From positions 62,001 to 126,000 of the forward strand of contig NZ_VISR01000031.1 in the NCBI RefSeq assembly GCF_007827595.1: 64,000 bases of DNA, given 5' to 3'. Positions 1 through 7,539 of the stretch are shown here, one piece after another. The position numbers and the translations under genes are program-made. The stretch comes from Streptomyces sp. BK340. Its GTDB lineage: Bacteria > Actinomycetota > Actinomycetes > Streptomycetales > Streptomycetaceae. The notes under the pieces were generated by a model. It saw only the letters and a list, made by a program, of their open reading frames with translations, had not been told where the DNA came from and searched no databases. Every line of letters starts with the position of its first letter. Within the stretch, counting starts at the first letter, position 1.

Positions 1-422
1 ACAGCCTCCGCCTGGAGAAGGGCTACCGCTCCTTCGGTACCGACATGACCTACGAGCACGACCCCTACGAGGCCGGCGTCGGCTTCGCCGTCAAGCTGGA
101 CAAGGGCGACTTCGTCGGCAAGGCCGCACTGGAGCGCCGCAAGTCCGACGTGCGGCGCAGGCTGAGCTGCCTCACCATCGACGACCCGCGGGCCGTGGTC
201 ATGGGCAAGGAGCCGGTCTACGACGGGGACCGCGCCGTCGGCTACGTGACCAGCGCCGCCCACGGCCACACCATCGGCAAGGGCATCGCCTACGCCTGGC
301 TCCCGGCGGAGCTGGCCACCCCCGGTACCACGGTGCAGATCGGCTACTTCGACCAGCGCATCGAGGCCACCGTCGCCGAGGAGCCCCTGTTCGACCCGAC
401 CATGTCCCGCCTCCGTGGCTGA
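1..422 (+). CDS. GcvT-domain protein, C-terminal part (5' end outside window)
   Basis: The reading frame is already open at base 3 and ends at a TGA at 420-422, so this is the last ~139 residues of a longer protein. The sequence shows the end of the folate-binding fold (KGYRSFGTDM, then GVGFAVKLDKGDFVGKAAL) and the C-terminal barrel (GYVTSAAHG, KGIAYAWLP) of the aminomethyltransferase family. That family includes glycine cleavage T-protein and the C-terminal half of FAD-dependent dimethylglycine/sarcosine dehydrogenases, which pass a one-carbon unit to tetrahydrofolate. The short tail ending in EEPLFDPTMSRLRG is more typical of the FAD-linked dehydrogenases, but the N-terminal part needed to decide is missing. 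folD starts 21 bases downstream, so a shared C1-folate role is likely. Confidence 0.85.
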   Translation, partial: SLRLEKGYRSFGTDMTYEHDPYEAGVGFAVKLDKGDFVGKAALERRKSDVRRRLSCLTIDDPRAVVMGKEPVYDGDRAVGYVTSAAHGHTIGKGIAYAWLPAELATPGTTVQIGYFDQRIEATVAEEPLFDPTMSRLRG

Positions 423-443
423 CCTGGCGAAGGAGACCCGCCG

Positions 444-1304
444 GTGACCGCACAACTCCTCGACGGCAGGGCGACCGCCGCCGTCATCCGCCGTGAACTC
501 GCCGAGCGCGTGGCCAAGGTGACCGCCGCCACCGGACGGCAGCCCGGCCTCGGCACCGTCCTGGTCGGGGACGACCCCGGCAGCCGCGCCTACGTCGCCG
601 GGAAGCACCGCGACTGTGCGCAGGCCGGTATCGCCTCGCTCCGCCGCGAACTGCCGGCCGACGCCACCCAGCAGCAGGTCGAGGACGTCATCGACGAACT
701 CAACGCCGACCCGGCCTGCACCGGCTACATCGTCCAACTGCCGCTCCCGCGCCATCTGGATGCGGGCGCCGTGCTGGAGCGCATGGACCCCGCCAAGGAC
801 GCCGACGGCCTGCACCCGGTCAACCTCGGCCGGCTCGTCCTCGGCGCCGACGCCCCACTGCCCTGCACCCCGCGCGGCATCGTCGAACTGCTGCGCCGCC
901 ACGAGGTCCCGCTGGCCGGAGCGCGCGTGTGCGTGGTCGGCCGGGGCATCACCGTCGGGCGGCCGATCGGACTGCTCCTCACCCGCCGCTCGGAGAACGC
1001 CACCGTCACCCTGTGCCACACCGCGACCAAGGGCCTGGCCTGGCACGTACGCGAGGCGGACATCGTCGTAGCGGCGGCCGGCTCGCCCGGACTGATCACC
1101 GCGGACATGCTGCGCCCCGGCGCGGCAGTCCTGGACGTCGGCATCACCCGCACCGAGCACGGGCTCGTCGGCGACGTCCACCCTCAGGCCGCCCAGGTCG
1201 CCGGACGGATCGCGCCCATGCCCGGGGGAGTGGGACCCATGACCCGGGCGATGCTGCTGGCCAACGTCGTCGAGGCCGCAGAGAGGAACGCGAACGCCGT
1301 GTGA
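444..1304 (+). CDS. folD: Bifunctional methylenetetrahydrofolate dehydrogenase / methenyltetrahydrofolate cyclohydrolase FolD
   Basis: FolD interconverts 5,10-methylene-, 5,10-methenyl- and 10-formyl-tetrahydrofolate in the cytoplasm, using NADP. The 286-residue length is normal. Family landmarks are visible: YVAGK (Tyr50, catalytic Lys54), the VQLPLP folate motif (Gln98), a nucleotide-binding GRGITVGRP loop, and PGGVGPMTRAML near the C-terminus. The start is GTG at 444, preceded by a good GAAGGAGA ribosome binding site at 429-436. It sits 21 bases after a GcvT-domain gene on the same strand. The two are probably co-transcribed, and FolD would then oxidise the methylene-folate its neighbour produces. 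No odd features. Confidence 0.97.
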   Translation: MTAQLLDGRATAAVIRRELAERVAKVTAATGRQPGLGTVLVGDDPGSRAYVAGKHRDCAQAGIASLRRELPADATQQQVEDVIDELNADPACTGYIVQLPLPRHLDAGAVLERMDPAKDADGLHPVNLGRLVLGADAPLPCTPRGIVELLRRHEVPLAGARVCVVGRGITVGRPIGLLLTRRSENATVTLCHTATKGLAWHVREADIVVAAAGSPGLITADMLRPGAAVLDVGITRTEHGLVGDVHPQAAQVAGRIAPMPGGVGPMTRAMLLANVVEAAERNANAV

Positions 1305-1654
1305 CCACGCTGAACGCCCCGCGAGGGGCGGGCCGGCAACGCGTGGGCGAGGGCGATGCGCAGGCGTTCGCCGCCGGGCGCTCGGCGCCTGCGGGCGTGC
1401 TCCTTCTTCGCCCCGGTCCGAGACCCAACTGGGTTCGAACGCAGAGGCGATAGCCGCTATGATCTCCGCGGCAAGGCTGTAGCGCAGAGGTCGTCGCGCC
1501 CAAGCATCAAGCTGGAGGACGTCGGTTCGAATCCGACCAGCCTTGCCGCCCTTGTCGTGGAGGAAAGTCGATTGGCGTCGGTTCGTCCTGGGCGGGCGGA
1601 GGGCGATGCCGCCCTCGGCGAGCCGGGCACCGGCGATGGACCGGTGGAGTGGTG
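1305..1654 (+). other. Intergenic stretch with one tRNA-like fold
   Basis: About 350 bases between folD and the leucine-rich-repeat gene. The only structure I can support is the tRNA-like cloverleaf at 1473-1545, described separately. The rest is GC-rich DNA without a convincing ORF, apart from the ribosome binding site (GGAG, 1646-1649) of the next gene. Confidence 0.5.
1473..1545 (+). tRNA. tRNA-like gene with abnormal anticodon arm (possible tRNA pseudogene)
   Basis: A 73-base cloverleaf can be folded by hand. The 7-bp acceptor stem is AAGGCTG (1473-1479) with CAGCCTT (1538-1544). The linker is TA. The D-stem is GCGC/GCGC (1482-1485, 1496-1499). The T-arm is a perfect GTCGG-TTCGAAT-CCGAC (1521-1537). 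No CCA is encoded. The anticodon arm is not normal: a 5-7-5 arm cannot be drawn, and the best fold is a bulged stem CC(A)AGC/GCTGG around a 5-base loop ATCAA (1506-1510), which would expose TCA. The acceptor helix can also extend outward to 12 bp (1468-1479 with 1538-1549). A degenerate tRNA, a non-canonical tRNA or a tRNA-like remnant are all possible. The amino-acid identity cannot be assigned. Confidence 0.5.
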
Positions 1655-2788
1655 ATGACGCAGCCGACGCCCGTACGCTGCCCCGCGATCGAGCACCCCG
1701 ACATCCCGATCAGTGATCCCGTCGCTCTGGAGCCGCTGCTCGCCCGCCTGCGGTCCGCCCGGCGGGTCGAGGCCGACGAGACCTTCCCACTCGGCACGGT
1801 GCGCGCGGACGGACGTGTCGACCTGTGCAAGCAGGGCCTCGGAGCCGTCGGCGCCGCCCGGCTGATGCCCGTCGCCGCCGCCTCCGCGCACGCCGGGCAC
1901 GTCCTGCTCGGCACCAACGCCATCGGCAACGAGGGGGCCCGCACGGTCGCTGGCGCGCTGGCCGACGGCCACGGCCTGCGCACGCTCTACCTCGGCTGCA
2001 ACCGCATCGGCCCCGAGGGCGTCACCGCGCTCGCCGACGCGCTGACGACGGACGGCACCGTCCGCGCCCTGTGGCTCAAGCGCAACCCGGTGGGCGACGA
2101 GGGCGCCCGCGCGCTCGCCGCGATGCTCCGCCGCAACACCACGCTGCGCACCCTCGACCTCGTCAACACCGGTCTCACCACCCACGGTCTGCGGGCCCTG
2201 TTCGACGCCCTCACCGACCGGCCCAGCCCGGTCGAACGCCTCTTCCTCGGCGGCAACGGCCTGACCGCCGACGCGGCCCCGCTGCTGGCGGCGCTGATCC
2301 GTGAGGCGGGTGTGCGCGAGCTGTACCTCCCGGCCAACCACCTCGGAGACGAGGGCGCCGCGATCCTCGCCGCCGCGGCCGACGCCGCACGACCGGTGCG
2401 CCTCGGTCTGGGCGGCAACGGGATCGGCCCCGTCGGAGCCCGGGCCCTCGCCGACTCCCTCGGCGGGATCGAGGCACTCGACCTGGGCCGCCCGCCGTCG
2501 GAACGCAGCCTCGGCGCCCCCGCCAACACCACCGGCGACGAGGGCGCCCACGCGCTGGCCGCCGCCCTGCCGGGCAGCCCACTGCGCCGGCTGGAGCTGT
2601 GCCACACCGGCCTGACCGGCCGGGGCGCGAAGACGCTGCTGGCCGCAGTACCCGACAACTCGTCCCTGGAGTACGTCGGTCTGGGGCCCGGCCTGCCCCG
2701 CAAGGTGAAGCGGTCCTTCACCCAGCGACTGCGGCCCGTCGGCAGGGCGCACGCCGACCTGCGCGCGATAGGGAGTGTCTACCGTTGA
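1655..2788 (+). CDS. Leucine-rich repeat (ribonuclease-inhibitor type) protein
   Basis: A 377-residue protein. Most of its length is ~28-residue repeats of the type LxLGxNxIGxxGAxALAxxL, for example GTNAIGNEGARTVAGAL, GCNRIGPEGVTALADAL and GGNGIGPVGARALADSL. This is the RI-type leucine-rich repeat, a horseshoe scaffold for protein binding. No signal peptide or membrane segment is seen, so it is probably cytoplasmic. ATG 1655 is chosen because GGAG (1646-1649) lies 5 bases upstream; GTG 1652 is an alternative. Its TGA is embedded in the TTG start of the ankyrin gene (TTGA at 2785-2788), the first of three tight couplings in a four-gene operon with an AAA+ ATPase and a VWA protein. I infer a recognition or adaptor role, which is not established. 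Confidence 0.85.
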   Translation: MTQPTPVRCPAIEHPDIPISDPVALEPLLARLRSARRVEADETFPLGTVRADGRVDLCKQGLGAVGAARLMPVAAASAHAGHVLLGTNAIGNEGARTVAGALADGHGLRTLYLGCNRIGPEGVTALADALTTDGTVRALWLKRNPVGDEGARALAAMLRRNTTLRTLDLVNTGLTTHGLRALFDALTDRPSPVERLFLGGNGLTADAAPLLAALIREAGVRELYLPANHLGDEGAAILAAAADAARPVRLGLGGNGIGPVGARALADSLGGIEALDLGRPPSERSLGAPANTTGDEGAHALAAALPGSPLRRLELCHTGLTGRGAKTLLAAVPDNSSLEYVGLGPGLPRKVKRSFTQRLRPVGRAHADLRAIGSVYR

Positions 2789-4593
2789 GCTCTCACAGCG
2801 AACTGCGTTGTTTCCCCGCGGACGAGGCGTCGAGCCGGCGCCGGATCCGCCGGTACGCGGTGCCCGGCCGGATGATCGAGCGCGCGACCGAACGCCGTCT
2901 GGCCGGTGACTGGCGCGGCGCCTGCGCCGCGGCGAACGTCGACGTCGCCTTCGACCCGGCCGAAGTCGCCGGCCACTGCGGCGACGAGGTCGCCGCGGCT
3001 CTCGAGGACGACCTCCGCCACTTCGCCCCCGACCTGCTGCGCTGGCACCTGCCGCGCGTGCTCGGCGGGCGGACCACGCTCGCCACGGACACGACGGTCG
3101 TCCTCGCGCGCTACCGCCCCAAGGCAGCGGACGAGGGCCGCCGGGCCACGCCGTACCTGCACATCACCACTCCCGCGATGATCGACGGACCGCAGCGGAT
3201 CGCCCTGCGGTTCAGTACGGTGACGGACGAACAGGCCGCGGGCGTCTTCGGGCGCACCACGCAGGACTGGCGGTACGCACGGCACCTGTGGGACGCGCGG
3301 CACGCCGCCGAGCTGCGCGAACGGTGCGGCGGCTCGGACAGGCCGCCGTTCCTGCACGCCGACGCCACCCCGCGCGGCACGGACGAACTGCCCGCGGCCG
3401 ACCCCGGCGACGGCGACCCGGCGGCGCGGGCCGAGTGGGTCACGCTGCTGCACCAGAGGGGCGAGATCCAGGCCGCCTTCGCCGCCGCCGGCATCGAGCT
3501 GGACCTGACACCCCCGCAGAAGTCGGGCTGGTACCAGGCGGATCCGGAGCGGCTCCTCGGCGGGCTCGCGCTCGACCACACCCGTCTGGAGCCGGAAGTC
3601 CGCCGGCACATGGCCGAGGGTGTCGGCGACCGCTTCCTCATCGCCGCGCACTGGCGGACCTACATCCTGCTGGAGCCCGTGGACGCCGGCGGGCTGCTGG
3701 CGCGGGCGGTCGACCGGGACGACGTGAAGGGCGAGCCCATCCTCGCCGAGGCCCTGTGGCGCAGGCTCCCCGACCTGGACCTGATGCGCAGCGCAGGCGT
3801 CGCGGCGGAGCACCTGCATCCGCTCGTCCGTCAGGCGCTGTTCCCCGCCCTCCGGGCCCCGGACAGCCCGGCCGGCCCGCCAGGGGCACCGGCGCCCGCA
3901 CCCGTACGGGTCAGGTGCCGAGGGGAATGGCACGAGGTGGCCTTCCGGCCCGGCGGCCTGCTGCACATGCCGCACAGCGACGAGGAACAGCAGCGCGAAC
4001 GAGCCATGCGCGCCTTCGGCGGTGCCGTCGCCGGATGCTTCGCCGTGGAGCAGACGTGGACCTCCGGAGAGGGCCGTCTGCCGAAGGCGCTGCGGGCACA
4101 ACGCCACGAACTGTTCCTGCGCGCCCAGCACGGTGACACTCACGGCGTGCTGGAGCTCCTGGACGCGGGCGTCGACCCCCGCGTGCGCGACGCCGGCGGC
4201 CGCACCTTGCTGCACGTACTGAACCTCCTCGACCACGAGACGCTGCTGCCGCGGCTGCTGGCGGAGGGACTGGATCTGGAGGCCCGGGACCGGCGGGAGC
4301 GCACGCCGCTGTTCGTGGCGGTCAACGACCTCGGTTCGAAGGCGCTGGTGGAGGCGCTCGTCGCCGCCGGGGCGCGACTCGACGTGATCGATCAGTCCGA
4401 GTTGTCGCTCGCCCAGCTCGTCCGCCGGTACAAGCGGCCCGACCTGGCCTTCCTCCGGGAACGCGTGCAGGAGGAGCATCCGGGCGTCGGCGCCGAGTGG
4501 TGGGACGAGTGGATGGACGACCAGGACGAGTACTACTCCGATGAAGCCGGCGAAGCCGATGAAGCCGACGACGAGGAAGAAACGGCCCCTTGA
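2785..4593 (+). CDS. Ankyrin-repeat protein of the MoxR/VWA operon
   Basis: A 602-residue protein. The start is taken as TTG 2785, which overlaps the upstream stop as TTGA, has an AGGGAG-like site about 10 bases upstream, and avoids reading back into the leucine-rich-repeat gene. The first ~430 residues match no domain I recognise. Residues ~441-550 carry three ankyrin repeats (GDTHGVLELLDAGVDPRVRD, GGRTLLHVLNLLDHETLLPRL, RTPLFVAVNDLGSKALVEAL), a protein-binding module. The C-terminus is strongly acidic (DEYYSDEAGEADEADDEEE). No membrane segment is seen. Its stop is embedded in the TTG start of the ATPase gene (TTGA, 4590-4593). Two different repeat scaffolds next to a MoxR/VWA pair suggest adaptors or substrate selectors. 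Confidence 0.85.
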   Translation: MSSHSELRCFPADEASSRRRIRRYAVPGRMIERATERRLAGDWRGACAAANVDVAFDPAEVAGHCGDEVAAALEDDLRHFAPDLLRWHLPRVLGGRTTLATDTTVVLARYRPKAADEGRRATPYLHITTPAMIDGPQRIALRFSTVTDEQAAGVFGRTTQDWRYARHLWDARHAAELRERCGGSDRPPFLHADATPRGTDELPAADPGDGDPAARAEWVTLLHQRGEIQAAFAAAGIELDLTPPQKSGWYQADPERLLGGLALDHTRLEPEVRRHMAEGVGDRFLIAAHWRTYILLEPVDAGGLLARAVDRDDVKGEPILAEALWRRLPDLDLMRSAGVAAEHLHPLVRQALFPALRAPDSPAGPPGAPAPAPVRVRCRGEWHEVAFRPGGLLHMPHSDEEQQRERAMRAFGGAVAGCFAVEQTWTSGEGRLPKALRAQRHELFLRAQHGDTHGVLELLDAGVDPRVRDAGGRTLLHVLNLLDHETLLPRLLAEGLDLEARDRRERTPLFVAVNDLGSKALVEALVAAGARLDVIDQSELSLAQLVRRYKRPDLAFLRERVQEEHPGVGAEWWDEWMDDQDEYYSDEAGEADEADDEEETAP

Positions 4594-5801
4594 GCACCGA
4601 CCGTACCGTCCCGACCGCGCCGTCCGGCCCGCTGGCGGCCGCGGACGAACTCAACCGCAGGCTGCGCTCACGACGGACCGAGCCCGCCGCGAACCCGCAG
4701 CTGGAGGCGCTGGCGCTCGCCGTGACGGCCAATCAGCCCGTGCTGCTGTGGGGCGAGCCGGGAATCGGCAAGTCGGCCGCCCTGGAGCAGCTCGCCGCCG
4801 GGCTCGGCCTGCCGCTGGAGACGGTCATCGCCAGCGTGCACGAGCCCTCCGACTTCGCCGGGCTGCCGATCGTCGGTGACGACCCCGCCGTGACCGGTGT
4901 CCCGATGGCCCCGCCGGACTGGGCGGTCCGCCTCGCCCGGGCCGGACAGGGCCTGCTCTTCTTCGACGAGCTGTCCTCCGCACCGCCGGCCGTGCAGGCC
5001 GCGCTGCTGCGCGTGGTGCTCGAACGACGGGTCGGCAGCCTGGTCCTGCCGGAGGCGGTGCGCATCGTCGCCGCCGCCAACCCGCCGTCCAGCGCGGCGG
5101 ACGGCTGGCATCTCAGCCCGCCGCTCGCCAACCGGTTCGTCCACCTCGAATGGACGCACGACCCCCGGACGGTGGCCCGCGGCATGGCCGGCACCTGGCC
5201 GGAGCTGACCGTGCCCCTCGTCTCTGCCGGCAAGGTCCCCGGTGCGGTCGCCCGGGCGCGCGGTGCGATCTCGGGCTTCCTCACGGCCCGGCCCGGCCTG
5301 GTCCACCACATCCCCGGCGACGCCGAGAGCCGCGGGCGGTCCTGGCCGTCCCCTCGTACCTGGGAGATGGCACTCAAGCTGCTCGCCGCCGGGTACGCGG
5401 CCGGCGCCGGCCGCGAGGCGCTGGCCGCCGCGCTCACCGGCGCCGTCGGGGACGGCGCGGGCATCGAGCTGCTGTCCTACCTCGAACACCTCGATCTGCC
5501 CGACCCCGACCGGGTCCTCGCCGACCCGGACGCCTTCGCCCTGCCCGACCGCGGCGACCGGCAACTGGCGTTCCTCATCGCGGTGGTCGCCGCCATCCAG
5601 AGCGACCTCACCCGGCCCCGGTGGGAGGCCGGCTGGGCGGTGCTGGCGAAGGCCGTCGACGCGGGCGTACCGGACGTGGCCGCCCGGGCCGCCACCGACC
5701 TCGCGGCGATGCGGCGCCTCGACTGGCCCGTACCGCCCGGCATCGACGGGTTCCTGGACCTGCTGCAGATGTCCGGGGCGCTGCCCGGCGCCGGCCGGTG
5801 A
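4590..5801 (+). CDS. MoxR-type AAA+ ATPase
   Basis: A 403-residue ATPase. It has Walker A GEPGIGKSA (residues 55-63), Walker B LLFFDE (122-127) and a sensor-1 Asn in VAAANPP (160-166), as in MoxR/RavA-like AAA+ proteins, which remodel or activate partners together with VWA-domain proteins. Start TTG 4590 overlaps the previous stop, with a GAGGAAGA site about 10 bases upstream (4573-4580). The next gene's GTG overlaps this stop (GTGA, 5798-5801), so ATPase and VWA partner are translationally coupled. This supports a stoichiometric complex. Known MoxR-VWA systems act as metal-insertion chaperones or in stress and conflict responses. The target here is unknown. Confidence 0.92.
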   Translation: MSTDRTVPTAPSGPLAAADELNRRLRSRRTEPAANPQLEALALAVTANQPVLLWGEPGIGKSAALEQLAAGLGLPLETVIASVHEPSDFAGLPIVGDDPAVTGVPMAPPDWAVRLARAGQGLLFFDELSSAPPAVQAALLRVVLERRVGSLVLPEAVRIVAAANPPSSAADGWHLSPPLANRFVHLEWTHDPRTVARGMAGTWPELTVPLVSAGKVPGAVARARGAISGFLTARPGLVHHIPGDAESRGRSWPSPRTWEMALKLLAAGYAAGAGREALAAALTGAVGDGAGIELLSYLEHLDLPDPDRVLADPDAFALPDRGDRQLAFLIAVVAAIQSDLTRPRWEAGWAVLAKAVDAGVPDVAARAATDLAAMRRLDWPVPPGIDGFLDLLQMSGALPGAGR

Positions 5802-7000
5802 GCAGCGTGGGGATGACGGAGGAGACCCGCCGCCCCCTGGACATGACCAAGCTGCTCGCCGCCCGCTACCGGGCGGCGAGCGACCGGCCCTATCTGGCCT
5901 CGGCGTTGTACGCCCTGACCGTCGTCCCGAGCACAGAGGTCCGGACGATGGGCGTGGACCGGCACTGGCGCTGCTACGTGTCGCCCGCCTTCGTCGACGC
6001 GACGCCGGTGCCCGAGCTCGCGGGCGTATGGGTACATGAGGCGGCGCACCTGCTGCGCGACCACCACGGCCGGGCGGACCGGCTCCCGGCCGCCGCCCAG
6101 CGCGACTGGCACCGTGTCAACGTCGCGCAGGACTGCGAGATCAACGACGACCTGCTCGCCGACGGCCTGCGGCTGCCCGAGGGGCGCATGGAACCCCGCC
6201 TCTTCGGCCTCCCCGAGGGCCAGTTGTTCGAGGTGTACCTGGACCGGCTGCCGCCGCATGTGCGGGCGCCGGACTGCGGATCGGGCGCCCACGGGCGGCC
6301 CGCGCCCTGGGAACTCCCCGACTCCGCCGGCCCCGCACGGCTCGGCGACGTCGAGGCGCAGGCCCTGCGGCGGCAGACCGCCGAGGCGATGCGCGCCCAT
6401 CAGCGCACCCGTGGCACCCTGCCCGCGGGCTGGCAGCGCTGGGCCGAGGAGGTCCTGGAGCCCACGGTGGACTGGCGGCGGGCGCTGTCCGGCGCGGTCC
6501 GGGAGGCCGCCGCATGGGCCGGCGGAGCCGTCGACTACACCTACCGCCGCCCCTCGCGCCGCACCCCGGCGCTGCGCGGTGTCGTCCTGCCGAGCCTGCG
6601 CCGGCCGTTGCCGCGGGTGGCCGTCGTCATCGACACCTCCGGTTCGATGGGCGACGCCGAACTGGCCGCCGCCCTCGCGGAGGTGACGGGCGTCCTGCGC
6701 GAGGTGGGCGTACGGGGCAACCGTGTGACCGTGCTCGCGTGCGACGCCGACGTGCAGGCCGTGTCCCGGGTGGCCGCCACCGAGCAGATCACCCTGGGCG
6801 GTGGTGGCGGCACGGACATGCGCGTGGGCATCGAGGCGGCGCTCGCGACGCCGGACCGCCCGAGCATCGTCGTCGTCCTCACCGACGGGTACACCCCCTG
6901 GCCCGACGAGACCCCGCCCTGCCGCGTCATCGCGGCCCTGATCGGCTCCGCCGCACCACAGCCCCCGAGCTGGGTGGAGACGGTACGCATTCCCACCTGA
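5798..7000 (+). CDS. VWA-like protein with HExxH metallopeptidase motif (DUF2201 type)
   Basis: A 400-residue protein from GTG 5798, which overlaps the ATPase stop; ATG 5813 is a possible alternative start. The N-terminal half has a zinc-protease-like VHEAAHLLRDHH motif (HExxH at residues 80-84) followed by DCEIND (111-116), as in DUF2201 putative metallopeptidases. The C-terminal half has a VWA-type fold with the MIDAS motif DTSGSMGD (279-286), then GGGGTDMR. This pairing is typical of proteins encoded next to MoxR ATPases. If active, the ATPase would control a zinc-dependent peptidase, and the upstream repeat proteins could supply specificity; this is inference. It is the last gene of the four-gene unit, and a convergent small gene follows after 26 bases. 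Confidence 0.9.
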   Translation: MSSVGMTEETRRPLDMTKLLAARYRAASDRPYLASALYALTVVPSTEVRTMGVDRHWRCYVSPAFVDATPVPELAGVWVHEAAHLLRDHHGRADRLPAAAQRDWHRVNVAQDCEINDDLLADGLRLPEGRMEPRLFGLPEGQLFEVYLDRLPPHVRAPDCGSGAHGRPAPWELPDSAGPARLGDVEAQALRRQTAEAMRAHQRTRGTLPAGWQRWAEEVLEPTVDWRRALSGAVREAAAWAGGAVDYTYRRPSRRTPALRGVVLPSLRRPLPRVAVVIDTSGSMGDAELAAALAEVTGVLREVGVRGNRVTVLACDADVQAVSRVAATEQITLGGGGGTDMRVGIEAALATPDRPSIVVVLTDGYTPWPDETPPCRVIAALIGSAAPQPPSWVETVRIPT

Positions 7001-7026
7001 CACGGGGAGCCCGGCGCACTCCCGGC

Positions 7027-7224
7027 TCACAGCAGCAGCGGAAGACTCACCAGGGCCGCGCCGCTCGCGCCGAGCGCCGCCAGGATCGAGGCCGGCCAGT
7101 TGCGGGACTGGGCGTACGTCAGCAGACCCGCCAGCAGTCCCGCCACCACCGCGGCCAGGAATATGAGCGCCCAGCGCAGTGACAGCCGCTCCGGCGGAGG
7201 CGTGGGCGAGGTCGGTTCGGGCAT
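7027..7224 (-). CDS. Small single/double-span membrane protein
   Basis: A 65-residue protein. The start at ATG 7224 is supported by an AGGAGAG ribosome binding site 5-6 bases upstream. After a short Pro-rich N-terminus (MPEPTSPTPPPERLSLR) come a hydrophobic segment (WALIFLAAVVAGLLAGLLTY), a short linker (AQSRNWP) and a second, weaker one to the C-terminus. No family is recognised. It is convergent with the VWA gene. Small proteins of this type are common in Streptomyces and often unannotated. No function can be assigned. Confidence 0.65.
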   Translation of the reverse strand: MPEPTSPTPPPERLSLRWALIFLAAVVAGLLAGLLTYAQSRNWPASILAALGASGAALVSLPLLL

Positions 7225-7539
7225 ACGGCTCTCCTGCGGCTGCGTCAGAACGGGGACGAGGCAGCCCTGCGTCAGCTGCCGCGCGTTGACTCCGGCCCTG
7301 CGACGGCGCACATCCACCCGCTCCGGCCGGTCTTGGGCGATACCGAAACCTTTCGAATGGGTGACCACGCTACTCATGTGATCTAGGTCAGAGAAGGCCT
7401 CTGATGCTTCGTCAGCGGGTCTCGGAGTCGCATGGCACGGGGTGGAGCGCTCCGGCGCGCGCCCCCAGGGCGTTCCGTGCTTCTTCAGGCGGTGTCCGGA
7501 TGGCTGACCAGTCTGCCGCTGTGACCTAGCATCTGCGCC
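7225..7539. other. Divergent intergenic region
   Basis: About 315 bases between the small membrane protein (leftward) and the GntR-gluconokinase fusion (rightward). The left part holds the AGGAGAG site of the membrane protein. The right part holds a likely promoter for the fusion gene, listed separately. The rest shows no repeat, hairpin or ORF I can support. A reading frame extending the membrane protein upstream exists but has no ribosome binding site. Confidence 0.45.
7504..7539 (+). promoter_or_regulatory. Putative leaderless promoter of the GntR-gluconokinase gene
   Basis: CTGACC (7504-7509, compare TTGACA) is followed after 17 bases by TAGCAT (7527-7532, compare TANNNT). The ATG lies 7 bases after the -10 box, where transcription should start, and there is no ribosome binding site. 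This predicts a leaderless mRNA. Confidence 0.5.

Noticed and set aside
1305..1654. Attachment site at the tRNA-like sequence
   Set aside because: A tRNA next to accessory genes suggests an integration site, but no integrase gene or repeated tRNA 3' end was found in the window.
1457..2752. Long minus-strand frame opposite the leucine-rich repeat gene
   Set aside because: Low-complexity Gly/Ala/Val/Gln translation, no start signal, and the plus strand has regular LRR repeats with normal codon bias.
2779..4479. 566-codon minus-strand frame opposite the ankyrin gene
   Set aside because: Antisense shadow. The plus-strand frame has ankyrin repeats and coupled start and stop.
5150..5797. N-terminal extension of the VWA protein read back through the ATPase gene
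   Set aside because: The extension is out-of-frame ATPase DNA rich in Arg/Pro. The GTGA overlap at 5798 gives a normal family N-terminus.
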